DNA of 64,000 nucleotides. Origin: Allodiplogaster sudhausi (taxonomy: Eukaryota; Nematoda; Chromadorea; Rhabditida; Diplogasteridae). Made by a program: the position numbers and the translations under genes. Below are positions 39,064 through 57,071 of the stretch, piece after piece (the first letter of the stretch is position 1; each line of letters starts with the position of its first letter). The DNA lies in the NCBI GenBank assembly GCA_945643635.1, contig CALZFC010000251.1:5266001-5330000 (forward strand), given 5' to 3'. A model generated the notes under the pieces. The model saw only the letters and a list, made by a program, of their open reading frames with translations, was not told the origin of the DNA and ran no database searches.

Positions 39064-42000
39064 ATGAAGGCGTCCAACTATTCTATGCTTTGTGTCCTGC
39101 TTCTTGGGTTTGCCCTGCTCTTCATGTTTATTGGATTCGACTACGGTTCTTATTTTATTTATTTTTGATATTAAACTCACATTTTAACTCTCTCTATATA
39201 TTTATTTTCGCATTTCTCGTTAGTCTTTCAATGTATAGAATAAATAAATAAATAAATAAATAGGGCTCAGTATGCAAAGTTCTCACCAAATGTAATATTC
39301 ACTACTTGTCTGACAGTTGGTAGTATTCTTCTGCTCTTTTCTTCTTTAGTAAAGCCTAAATTGGACTTAAAGTCAGTTCGTTTGTATTACAATTTATGCT
39401 CTTGATTACTACGTATATGGCTTGCCTTCCATCTTTTTCCTTTTTATAGCCAACTTCTTGGCTGAGTCCGTCTTCCACTCTCTCCATGACCGTGACCCTG
39501 AGAATGTCAACAAATTTACGGGCTACTACGGGTAAGTACATATTTACAAGTTAGATAGTATAATATCCATTTGTACCTTTTTTCAAACACTACAAACCCA
39601 ATGCTCCATCTCTGTCCCCCCGCCACCGCCTTCACATCCTCATTTTCCTTTCATCAACACAGTCGAGCGATCTCGAATGTCTTCTGCACGATCGCGAGTC
39701 TGCTGACACCGTTGTGGCTTCGTTTTATGATGGCAAAAGTTAGCAGCTGATAGATATTATTATATTAAAATAACGTACGTCACTCTGCATTATACATATA
39801 TAAAAAGGCTATAATGACGCTTGCATTTGCAGTGGGCCATGGTGTTCGGGTCGTTGACATTCACTCTGTATTCTCTTTGCTTTATCACACTAAGTCCCTA
39901 CGTTTACTACGTCTTCAGTGCTCTCCATGGCATCATGTTCGCTGGTCCCTATTTTTTTGTTTAACAATTTCTTAATAACATTTTACAAGCGTCAGGTACA
40001 TACAAATATATAATTTAAGGCAATGTCTAATTTGTACAAGTAGTCTATTTCAGTCTTCTTCATCGGCTACAACTGTTATCTGACAGAAATCTCGCGAAGA
40101 GAAGATCTGGAGAGAAATAGCGCGCTAGTTTGGTCAATCGGTTCGATGAGGTAATCGTTGGCTGTTCCTATGACATCAAATTGATTGTAATGATTGTGCA
40201 GCACAATGTCTGGTGGCTTGATCTACGTGGGCATCTACTTCCTCGACCCTTATGAGTCAACTTCCGTCATTCCCACCTACCGCGACTACAGTGACGAAGA
40301 GATCAAGTACGTTTCATTATGTATGTATTTACTTTAAAAAAAAACTTAATTGACTTTATATAACCCATTTCATTGAAATATAAATTTATTTTATACATGT
40401 GCTTTTCATTTAAAGGGGCACGAAACTCAGCCCGTAATCTATCATTGTATTCATTGTATTCGCGTCTCTCTACATACAAATGTATGTCACACGTTATCAA
40501 AAGTTTCGACTTCAAGAATGAATTTTTGGCCCATTTAAGAATCTTCTTCGGGATATTCGGACTGATCGGACTTCTATCGAACCTGCTCTTCGCGTGCTTA
40601 CCGAATAAGGGAGTCTCGGAAGGCTTGGCTGTAACGGGAGCGAAGTCAGTGAAAGGGCTACCGACGCTAAGCGAAATCAAGGATGAGCTAAGCAAGTTTT
40701 CTTACAATCAGCATTAGGCAACCGAATTGTTAATATTTATAATTTTTTTTCATTTTTATTTCAGCCAGTATGTTTGCTGCATTCTGGGATACGCGGATCC
40801 TCCAAATCTGCCCTCATATGCTCTACGTCGGCTTGAACGTTTCAACGTATTTGGTGATATTTCCGACGGCAATTCAGTTCACTTCTGCCTTTGCGAGACT
40901 TCCACTGCTCACCGCTTTCTATGGTATCGTCTTCAGTATCGGCAGCTTGATTGGTATGCCTCTATCTCACATTCAATTATTTTTCTTTCACTATTCCTCT
41001 GTTGTTGTTTTCTACGCATATTTAGTTATTTATTTGCATGAAATTACTAATTCTGACTACCTAGCCGGATGCCTTATCAGCTTTGCTAGCAAGCGCGTGG
41101 CGAATTTCGGTTTGAAGCCACTGCTAACGATTGCCGTTGTTGTGCAGGTGTTTTTGATGGAATTATTCATTCTTCATAATCTGACGTTTCTTACTTCTAT
41201 TTTTTAATACGCCATTTTTTTACGCAATCAAAGTGGACGATCCCTGTTTGTCTAGACGATCGTCTCTCTTCTCATCGTCTTCTCCATTCCCGGAGAAGCG
41301 ACAAGAGCTCCGACTTCTGATCCCGCATGGCTAATTAATCCTAGGTATTTTTTATGCTCACATTTTTATCATTATTATTAGCAAAATAGTACTAATTGCA
41401 ATATCTCTTTAATTAATGAAATAATTCGGCGATTGTGAAAGTTTTTAAAGGACAATACACAGCCGTAATCTATTTGAATTTTTCTGACCAATGAAGTCTC
41501 TTCTCTCTAAATCACCTGTTCTCTTGCCCTTTCGTCATGCGAAAAGGCGCCAACTCGAACTTGAGTTTTTAACTTCATTAAGCGCTGTTGTCGTGTTGGT
41601 GATCGGCTTCTGCTTCGGCGCCCTCGACAGCTGCAACATGACGAATCGCATGGTCATCTGCACGCTGGCACGGCCGGAGAAACGCACGCACACCTTCGCT
41701 GTCGCACGATTCTATCATGTTCCTGACCATTTATTTTTTCTTCTTTCATTATCTTCTTCATCTTTCCTAGCGCGAAAGCATGTATTCGGTAATTGTGAAA
41801 AGTATCAATATTCACTGAACTCTCTCTCTCTCTCACAGAAATTTGAATGATTGAGGTCTTTAGCGATAAAAATACCGGTTCTAATAGACACTTTCATTCT
41901 CTTTGTGCCATTTCGCTATCACTAAAGCGAAAATTGAGACTGCATTTATCTTCTTTCGGTGACGTTCAATCTTCATGCAGGCGCTGGTGTCCAGTCTGAT

Positions 42001-42142
42001 CATGCTGCTCGCCTCGCGTCTTTCCACTTACACCTCCACGGCCATTCTGACAGCCGTCTGTTACATCGGAGCCATTCTTTTCTGGAGAGTCAGCACCGAA
42101 CTGCTGGCCAATGAAAAGACATCAGCAGTCGAGTCGAAATAG
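39064..42142 (+). CDS. UNC-93/MFSD11-like multipass membrane protein, 454 aa
   Basis: Twelve exons: 39064-39145, 39450-39531, 39663-39738, 39833-39944, 40054-40150, 40202-40306, 40540-40695, 40769-40953, 41065-41147, 41256-41344, 41583-41718 and 41981-42142, all GT-AG and phase-consistent. The N-terminus is MLCVLLLGFALLFMFIGFDY, then NFLAESVFHSLHDRDP. TM helices fill most of the rest, with a central loop (GLAVTGAKSVKGLPTLSEIK) separating two halves as in major-facilitator folds. Length and layout match UNC-93-like proteins such as MFSD11 (about 450 aa). C. elegans UNC-93 itself is tied to a muscle K+ channel complex; this paralogue's role is unknown. At exon 8 the second AG of CAGCCAG must be used to keep the frame. 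Signs of a pseudogene are absent. Confidence 0.85.
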
Positions 42143-42237
42143 ATCATTATTCTAACTGTAAGATTTTCTACCTCAGACGTACATTTACTATTTATTACAA
42201 TGACTTTCGGTTGAGGACATTTTTGTCGATGGAATTC

Positions 42238-42243
42238 AATAAA
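42238..42243 (+). terminator. AATAAA poly(A) signal of the UNC-93-like gene
   Basis: Canonical hexamer about 96 bp after the stop codon in AT-rich sequence. Confidence 0.5.
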
Positions 42244-44026
42244 AATTTGACAATATGATGAATTATTCAGGCCGTTGATGGCAGTAAAAAATTTCTTGTT
42301 GGCACGCGCGATAAAACTTTATTCGAGCAAAAAAATGCCTATCGCAACAGTCAGAATCGAAAGTTTGTTGAACTTGTTCAGCCAGATGTTCCCACGAAAG
42401 TATGCATCGAACATCAGACGTTTCTATTTATGCTTCATTCCACCTCACGTCATATCTCAGCTTCAGTTCATGAAATGAGGGTCAGCTCAAGTGCATTACA
42501 GTGGCGAGGGCATTGAGATCACAGAATGTTGACTCCCCAAAACTGTCAGTGATAAGATGTCAACATTTTCTGCTAAGAGGGGGGGAAGGTAATAAGTAAG
42601 AGAGTGCAAGATTAGAAGAGAAGTCGAAAGCGAGAGAATGAGAGATAGAGAGAGAGATAGAGCGAGAGAGAGAGAGTGCGAGAGAGAGAGGGAGGAAAAG
42701 GAAGCCTCATGCGTTTTATCATCACTTTCGAGTGCACCAGAAGCTCCATCTAAAAAAAGCAGGAGACTGACAACCCGCTTCTCTCTTCAAGAGCAATGCA
42801 CAAAAGCATGCTTGCAAGTTATCTCCACGTTTGCATCACGTTGTTCAGTAATCCTATGTACATAAGTATGGTGTGCCTTGTTCTAGCTTATCACGAAGGA
42901 ACTATTTACAAAGATTGCTCCAAACGTGCTTTCTCTTCCTCTCTCTCTCTCTCTCTCTCTCTCTCGTTCTCTCGCACTTTCTCTCTCTCTTTCTCTCTCG
43001 CTCTCGCTCTCTTTCCCGCACTTTCTCTCTCCCGCATTCTCTCTCTATCTCTCTATCTCTATCTATCTCTCTCAGTCTCTCTTTAAAATTTGATCTTTGT
43101 TATTGCTGGACACAATGTCCGTGCGATTTTCGATGTTGTTTTCGCCCTTTCCTTACACTCCTTCGTCTTTATTTTGTGCAAGGATTGTTGCGACTTCGTG
43201 TGCAGCTTCGAAATCACCAATGGAACTTTAAGCCTATCGTTAATACCTCGTTTGAGGGTGCATCATTTTGCTTTAAATTTTGGCCAGCTATTGGCAATTG
43301 TCATTGAAACGCACATTCAATCTTGGTCAAGGTTTCGTTGAGTTGTTCTATCTAATAATAAGCGTTCTGCGCTGAATGTTCTATCGTCGAACCTGTTTTG
43401 ATGTTAGTGTGAAGGTTGTACTTGCCGCAAAACTATTGTCCCCATTTAGAAGCGAACCTGTCAGAATATCCAGAGATTTATAAGGGAACCAAGAAGCCAT
43501 CAGCCATGCTAACCGATCAAGTCTGGGATAATAAAGCTCGTTCGCCGAGACGCGACGTCTTTTTTCTCTATCTCTGCTATTTCGTACCTCACAATTGGGC
43601 AATTAAACGGGATTGTCATAAAGTGTAGTGTAAACTGAACGGTGAAATCATTTATCGACTATGATTGACGAAGAGCAGGTTTAACGTGTACTTTGATATC
43701 TGCGTTCAATTCTTTTTTCACGTGCGTTTGAGTTGAACGCTAGTTTTGGATGGTCGAATTTCTGTGCTTTAAGCACAGAAATTTGAGTAAGTAAACCGGC
43801 TAGTCATAAACGCTCTTTCTCTCCACCGTTCAACTTTTGGTGATGCAACATATTTGCTAAGATTGAATGCGCGGCTGCTGTTTGTTTTAAGAAAGATATC
43901 CCTTTTTAAAAGAAACCTTTATTTTTACAACGTCAGTTAGCTAAAATGGTGATTTTTTTCTAACAATACTTTAGGTGTCCGATTTACCTATGAATATACA
44001 TATGTATTTCCGAAACTCGAAGTCTT
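42244..44026. other. Intergenic, repeats only
   Basis: Contains a GA tract at about 42630-42690 and CT tracts at 42938-43080. A perfect palindrome is annotated separately. No supported gene. Confidence 0.5.
43757..43783. repeat. Perfect 13-bp-arm palindrome
   Basis: AATTTCTGTGCTT (43757-43769), one T, then AAGCACAGAAATT (43771-43783). It can form a tight cruciform or hairpin. It lies 250 bp upstream of the glucosidase gene; role unknown. Confidence 0.85.
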
Positions 44027-44032
44027 CTTCAG
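44027..44032 (+). promoter_or_regulatory. Possible trans-splice acceptor just before the start codon
   Basis: TTCTTCAG occurs so close to the glucosidase ATG (two bases upstream counted from the AG) that a cis 5' UTR exon is not needed. A spliced-leader acceptor is plausible in a nematode. Position alone does not prove it. Confidence 0.3.
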
Positions 44033-51056
<7,024 letters not shown>

Positions 51057-51117
51057 GCTACGTGCCCTTACAATTAGAAAACGGTAGATTCAACTGTGTT
51101 CTAGGCGTTGTTGTATT

Positions 51118-51123
51118 AATAAA
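51118..51123 (+). terminator. AATAAA poly(A) signal of the glucosidase gene
   Basis: Canonical hexamer about 62 bp after the stop codon. Confidence 0.5.
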
Positions 51124-52166
51124 TACGGTATTCCTATCAGAAAAGTCACGGTGCACAAAGAGATGAATTATAGTTAGGCAAGCTTGTTGTAAGTACTAAG
51201 TGACCAGGCCGACGAATCCCAAACCTTGTTTTTCTGGGGGGGGGGATGAGAAGGGATCTCTGTAAGTACCGGGACTTACATGTTTCGATGTACCAAATGA
51301 GCCCGTGCGTTGGCAAAGTATAGAAGTCTTTATAGTAAAACTCAATCGAAATTGCCCAGGCCGAAACTCAAAATTATTCTTGAATATTATGAGGTAAATG
51401 TAATTTATGGTACATTACGAATTATCGTAGATTAGAAAAAAAAACATTAGAATAAAATAAGCTGTGAAAATTGCTATTCTTGCTAGATTGCAATGAAGGT
51501 GCAGATTTTTTTTGCGCCTTACACTTTTTGAGCTTCTTACCACTTTTTCTTTCTACTCCCTTCTCTGTCAATGCATTTTCTGTAGGTGAACATTGCGCGC
51601 ATTCTTCCTTTTTCTCTAACTAACCACTGAACTTACTTCTGATAAACCTATTCCATAATTCACAGTATGTGTATTCACAGTATGAGATCGTATGCACAAT
51701 AGCGCTTTATCTGCTATTTGCCCAGAGATGAAGGAAGCGTCATTTCACAAGAGACGCAGAGAAGCGAAAGAGGAGAGAGAGGGGATAGAGACGCAGAGAA
51801 GGGAGCCGACTCGCATCAAGAGAGTGTGTGCGTTGTGGAGAGTTGAATACAGCAGTGCGCTGTATTGATATAAATAAAATTCATTAAAAATTTTGTATAT
51901 TACCGTATGACTTATCTTACTATAATTCTATTAGAATTCATTATAAAATAAAAGTAAAACAAATTAGAACAGTTTCTAGCCTGTTTACGTCGCCATCCAT
52001 TAGGTTGATAGGCGAGACTGAACAAAGTAGAACGTGCTTTTCTAGTTTCCCGCCGCTCTTCTTCTCTCTCTCTCTATGTCTCTCTCTCTCGCACTCTCGC
52101 TTGCTCTCTCTTTTCTTCTTCTCAATATCCAATTCTCACATCCCTCTCGCTTAATCTCTTCATCTT
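51124..52166. other. Convergent intergenic region, nothing recognised
   Basis: Lies between the ends of the + strand glucosidase and the - strand phosphatase. Includes a run of nine or more G's near 51237. CT repeats start at about 52060. Confidence 0.5.
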
Positions 52167-55100
52167 TTAACTACTCTCTCCCGCTCTCTCTCCCTCCCTC
52201 TCTCTCTCTCTCTCTCTAACAATCTCTCTACCTCTCTCTCCTCCTCTCTGCCCCTCCAAACCCGGGTCGCGTGCTCCCAGCTGCGGCGTCTTGGCATCCG
52301 AACTGGCGCGCTGACTCGCGAGGATGGCTCGCAGCTCTGGCGGAAGGGCCGACTCGTCTGAAAAGAGAGGGAGAAATGGAAGAGAGAAAGAGAGAGAGAG
52401 GGAGAGAGTGAGAGAGGGAAAGAAAGAAAGAGAGAGGGAGGGAAGAAAGACCTGCGATCGGAATGAGTGTCGTGAAATAGATGGCGTTCGTGTCGTTGAC
52501 GTGCATGATCTGAAGGCTTCTTTTTTAAGAGGTGCATTTAATATTACTTTCCATCTAAAGATAGTTTTATTAATCAATATTTAATTAAATTAATTTAATT
52601 TAATCATTTTATGGATATTATACAACTAAAATATACGCACCGAGCCTGAGTTGCCATCGGTGCCGCAGTAGTTGGGAGCAGAGAAGATCGTCACGAGGCG
52701 ATGGCGGTGCTGGAAGCGGAAGCCTTTCTGAAGGAAGGAGAAGGGGTTGGAAAGGGAAAGAGAGGGAAGGGGAGGGAGAGGAAGAAAGAGAGAGGGAAAG
52801 GGAGAGAGAGAAAGAGAGAGCGAGAGAGGAAAGAGAGAGAGAATGACCGCTTCCACTTCGTGGGCGCGCACGACCAGAGAGATGCCGAGGGCGACGCAGA
52901 GTTCGTGGATGGCGCGGCGGCCGAACTGCACCGAAGTGGAACGCTGCTGAAATTGGAGGAAGAAGAGAGAAAAAGAGAGAGATAGAGAGAGAAGAAGAGA
53001 GAGAGAGAGAGGGGGGGGGGAAGAAGAAGAGAGAGGAGTGTGAGAGGGCCAGTTTGAGATGGAGAAAGCGCGGGAGAGAACTACGCAGGGAGAATAGAGG
53101 AAGAGAGAGAAATGGAGAGAGAGTGAGGGATGAGCAGAGAGAGAATATCCTCACCAGGTTCGGCTTGAACCTGACGTCTCCGTCGCACGGATCGGCCCAC
53201 ATGAGGTCGAGGGCAATTCCGCTGTCGCAGCCGACGACCGATGCCGGCTTCTAAAGATTGAAATGAATGGCAAATCGCAGTAAACGAATTTTAGTCCGCT
53301 TAGGCCTAGCCTTATATTTCACATTTTATAAACTCTAATAATTTTAGTGAGACCACCGTAACACATGACGGAACTTTCAGTGCGACCGAACCTTGAGTTC
53401 TCGCAGCGCCTGCCACGACTTAATTTCAGCAGAAATGCCACCGTGCATGCAGAGCATCCGACTGCCGATCGATGTGCAGAGGGGAAGCTCGGCGAAGATC
53501 TGAGAGAGAGAGAGAGAGAGTGAGAGAAAGAGAGGGAAAGTGAGAGAGAGAGAGGGAAAGTGAGAGAGAGAGAGAGGGAAAGTGAGAGAGAGAGGGAAAG
53601 TGAGAGAGAGAAAGGGAAAGTGAGAGAGAGAGGGAAAGTGAGAGAGAGGGAAAGTGAGAGAGAGAAAGGGAAAGTGAGAGAGAGAGAGGGAGAGAGAGAG
53701 AGGGGGGAAAGTGAGAGAGAGAGAGAGGCAAAGTGAGAGAGAGAAAGGGAAAATGAGAGAGAGAGGGAAAGTGAGAGAGAGGGAAAGTGAGAAAGAGAGG
53801 GAAAGTGAGAGAGAGGGAAAGTGAGAGAGAGAGAGGGAAAGTGAGAGAGAGGGAAAGTGAGAGAGAGAAATTGAAAGTGAGAGAGAGAGGTAAAGTGAGA
53901 GAGAGAGAGGGAAAGTGAGAGAGAGAGTTAAAGTGAGAGAGAGAGAGGGAAAGTGAGAGAGAGAATGAAATATAGAGAGAGAAAGAGAAAGAAAGAGAGA
54001 TAAAATGAGATAGAGCATAGCGAGAAGAGATTGAGCGAGTTAGAGTATGAATTCTAATAAGTGCAGACTTTCCTTTCATTTCCGTATTCCTCTCCCTTTA
54101 TCATTCCAGTATAAGCAGTTCCCTTTAGGCTCTCTCCCCTCCTTTCCTTTCTTGTCTCCCCTCTCCTCCCCCTTTATCTTGCTGGCCTTTCTGTTGATTG
54201 TGAGCCAGAGTGCGAGCGACCCTTTCAGCGTGACCTCGCGGTGGAAGCCGTAGCCCCGGTTCGTCTTCTGGCACTCGTGATTCATGCTGGAAACGGCGGG
54301 AAATTCAAAAACTTTGTCAGGACGAAAATCCGGGAAAGAATAATATTTGAATTTGGAAATTTCGAATTGATGCCGTCTTCTTAAAGAAGAAGATGAACAC
54401 GGTCCGGATACTTGATCTTGTGGCAAAGCAGGAAGAGGATCATCTGGAATCGTTGAGGTTTTTTGGGTTAGAGGGGCCTAGAGAGAGAGGGAGGGAGAGA
54501 GAAAGGGATAGAGCTTCAACCTCGAGTCCCTTCCTACCACGATCTACGTAGTCTCCGAGGAAGAGCCACTGCGCCGTCGGAGGGCGGCCGGAGAGCGCCA
54601 AGAAACTGGAGAGTTGAGAGAGAGATGAAAGAAGAGCGAGAGAGAGAGAGAGAGAGGGAGGGAGAATGAGAAGCTGTGTGAGAGAGGGAAAGAGGGAGGA
54701 ACGAGCTAGACGTTGAGAGGGTAGTGAAGAGGTTGTTGAAGCAGAGAACCGGGGAGAGAAGGAGAGAAGTCTGACCGGAGAAGATCGTTGAGCTGTCCGT
54801 GAACGTCTCCGAAGACAACGACGGGAGCTGTGGAAGCCGTAGCCCCGGTTCGTCTTCTGGCACTCGTGATTCATGCTGGAAACGGCGGGAAATTCAAAAA
54901 CTTTGTCAGGACGAAAATCCGGGAAAGAATAATATTTGAATTTGGAAATTTCGAATTGATGCCGTCTTCTTAAAGAAGAAGATGAACACGGTCCGGATAC
55001 TTGATCTTGTGGCAAAGCAGGAAGAGGATCACCTGGAATCGTTGAGGTTTTTTGGGTTAGAGGGGCCTAGAGAGAGAGGGAGGGAGAGAGAAAGGGATAG

Positions 55101-56308
55101 AGCTTCAACCTCGAGTCCCTTCCTACCACGATCTACGTAGTCTCCGAGGAAGAGCCACTGCGCCGTCGGAGGGCGGCCGGAGAGCGCCAAGAAACTGGAG
55201 AGTTGAGAGAGAGATGAAAGAAGAGCGAGAGAGAGAGAGAGAGGGAGGGAGAATGAGAAGCTGTGTGAGAGAGGGAAAGAGGGAGAAACGAGCTAGACGT
55301 TGAGAGGGTAGTGAAGAGGGGGTTGAAGCAGAGAACCGGGGAGAGAAGGAGAGAAGTCTGACCGGAGAAGATCGTTGAGCTGTCCGTGAACGTCTCCGAA
55401 GACAACGACGGGAGCTGTGATCTCGAGGAGAGCGGGCAGAGGAGCGAGGAGAGCGTGCGCCTTAAGCAGCAGCAGCGACACACTCTCTCTCTCTATCCCT
55501 GCATCTTTCTCCTTCCCTCAATTACTCTCTCTCCTCTCTCCCTCTCCTCCTCTCTACCTCCCTCTCTCTCCCTCCCTCTCCACTCTTTCTCTGTCCGTCT
55601 TCCTTCCCCCTCTATATTCTCTCTCTCCTCTCTCTCTCGCTCTCTCTCTCTCTTCTCTCTTATATCTCTCTCGCTCTCTCTCTCCCCTCTCTCTCTCGCT
55701 CTCTCTCGCTCTCTCTCTTATCTCTCCCCCCTCTCCTCTCTTTCTCTGACCCTCTACCTTCCCCCTCTTTAATCTCTCTCCTCTCTCTCCCCTCCCTCTC
55801 CCCTCTCTCTCTACCTCTCTCTCTCCCTCCCCCCCCCTCCCTCCCTCCCCTCTCTTTCTCTGGCCCTCTCCTTCCCTTCCTCTCTAACCGTGTCAATGAT
55901 TCGTCCGATCTGGGCATTCGTGAAGCCCTCGACCGTTTTGTGCTTCTCAATGCGCGCAATGATTCGGTCGACCAGTTGCGGCAGAACTTCCGGCTGATAA
56001 TGAGAGAAAGATACCATATTTATGAACTTGTTTATTTTATCTTATTGTTTCCCCTCTATTAATTCACTATTTAGAAAAAATTCTTCAAGCATATCTACTT
56101 GCATGTATAATATCATATAAAATGTTTCCGTTTTAATTTTATTTTTTCTTTGAAGGCTAAAAAAATTCGTTACTGATTTGTTATTAACCTCAACTGCTCT
56201 CCTTTCCTCAAAGTAGCTGGGTGCCTCTGCTGGAGAAGTCATCGAGTGAGAGGAAGGGTGAGTGGGAAAGTGAGAGGGAGAACGAGAGACAGCGGAGGAG
56301 GCAACCAC
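52167..56308 (-). CDS. Divergent PP1-type Ser/Thr protein phosphatase with internal exon duplication
   Basis: Metallophosphatase of the PPP family. Exons 5'->3': 56189-56308 (start at 56308, or at the inner Met 56242), 55889-55993, 55363-55460, 55110-55194, about 54970-55032, 54187-54286, 53392-53499, 53155-53250, 52848-52946, 52641-52727, 52452-52509, 52167-52357. PPP hallmarks in order: GDVHGQ, GDYVDRGRKGLE, NHEC..TNRGYGF, CMHGGIS, LMWADPCDGD, RAHEVEA, FSAPNYCG. Length is about 390-400 aa. Exons for GDVHGQ (partial), GDYVDRG, KIKYPDRV and NHEC (partial) exist twice in a 589-bp tandem duplication; only the right copy has a complete GDVHGQ exon and only the left copy has a complete NHEC exon. 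The LLRGNHE motif cannot be rebuilt: the exon reads HLLL then a stop, with no GT or GC donor at the right place. The exon at 54187 ends with a GC donor. The C-terminal tail runs into a GA repeat. Possibly functional, possibly a young pseudogene. Confidence 0.7.
52170..52240. repeat. CT/GA microsatellite read as the phosphatase C-terminus
   Basis: CT-rich on +, so GA-rich on the coding strand. The frame of the last exon continues through it as an Arg/Glu-rich tail until the stop at 52167-52169. Confidence 0.7.
53501..54020. repeat. ~20-bp minisatellite array in phosphatase intron
   Basis: About 25 imperfect copies of a unit close to GAGAGAGAGGGAAAGTGA. It fills most of the 687-bp intron between exons 54187-54286 and 53392-53499. 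The unit is distinct from the simple (GA)n elsewhere because of the regular GGGAAAGTGA block. Confidence 0.9.
54242..55417. repeat. Tandem duplication of 0.59 kb (54242-54830 and 54831-55417)
   Basis: The two copies are head to tail and about 99% identical by eye. Differences include CATCTGG versus CACCTGG at the exon acceptor near 54444/55033, one substitution pair in GAGGTTGTTG/GAGGGGGTTG, and a small change in GA-run length. The junction fuses the NHEC exon of the right copy directly to the APVVVFGDVHGQ exon of the left copy. Confidence 0.9.
55482..55870. repeat. CT-rich low-complexity tract in phosphatase intron
   Basis: Nearly 400 bp of CT/C-rich sequence on + occupies the intron between exons 55889-55993 and 55363-55460. 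Confidence 0.9.
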
Positions 56309-56583
56309 CCGCCGAGGCTGCTGACGATAGGAATGGTTTAAAGAGCAGCTTTTAGCTAATTTTACCTATGAAATACTTTTAATGAATACTTTTCACGATT
56401 ATTAAAAGGTAACACGCATACGCGTTTATTAGTAGCTAACATGAAATTCTTTGCAGTTGATGAGATCAAAAATTGCATTTAGCACTTGCAATAGCTAAAA
56501 GGGCAAGTCGTATGTAAAAATGGAGAATAAAAGGCGAGAAAGGAGCAGCCTTCCGTCACTTCTACGCAGCTTCCTCATCCGGA

Positions 56584-56938
56584 ATGGTCGGCTATCTCGG
56601 CGCTCTCCTTCCCACGCTCTTCCTTGCTCTTGTCGCCCGCGCACTCGAGGACAAAGTCCCAAAATACTCCTACGATTTCTTTGATGTCACCGTGGTCATC
56701 GACGGCAAGCTCGGCATTCTTGAGAAAGAAGTCTGTCTATGGGATACGTTCAGACACTGCCAATTTATAACATGGATTTTTCATAAGAACATTTAATCGA
56801 TTGATTATTAAAGTTTAAAAAATATCGAAATAAACGAATTAAAATGCATGGTTTCAGAAGAAGGAAACGTCGAAGAAGTCAAAGACGTCCGCGGCCAAGT
56901 CGAACCAGTCGGCTGAGAAGAAGCGAAAACTTAAGTAG
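56584..56938 (+). CDS. Small signal-peptide protein, paralogue 1
   Basis: Two-exon model 56584-56730 plus 56858-56938 (75 aa): signal peptide MVGYLGALLPTLFLALVARA, a short middle part (KYSYDFFDVTVVIDGKLG) and a Lys-rich second exon ending KKRKLK. If the intron is not removed, the frame continues to a stop at 56796 (70 aa) with the tail WDTFRHCQFITWIFHKNI. That tail matches the C-terminus of the paralogue ending at 59646 (HCKFISWIYH), so the unspliced or differently spliced form may be the ancestral one. The 240 bp upstream also match the upstream region of the second gene. Function unknown. Confidence 0.55.
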
Positions 56939-56990
56939 CAGAGAAGAAAGAAGATGCATCCGATGCTAGGTATACTTTTTTTTAACATTA

Positions 56991-56996
56991 AATAAA
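56991..56996 (+). terminator. AATAAA poly(A) signal of paralogue 1
   Basis: Canonical hexamer about 50 bp after the exon 2 stop codon; this supports use of the second exon. Confidence 0.45.
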
Positions 56997-57071
56997 CAGA
57001 AAAGAAACATTAATTAATACTTTAAAACAAAAACACTAAAAGTACATATGTAGGTACCTGGGAGAAATTTT

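Noticed and set aside
53377..54079. Frames of more than 200 codons on - made of Ser/Leu/Phe/Pro
   Set aside because: They are the minisatellite array in a phosphatase intron plus a flanking exon in the right or wrong frame.
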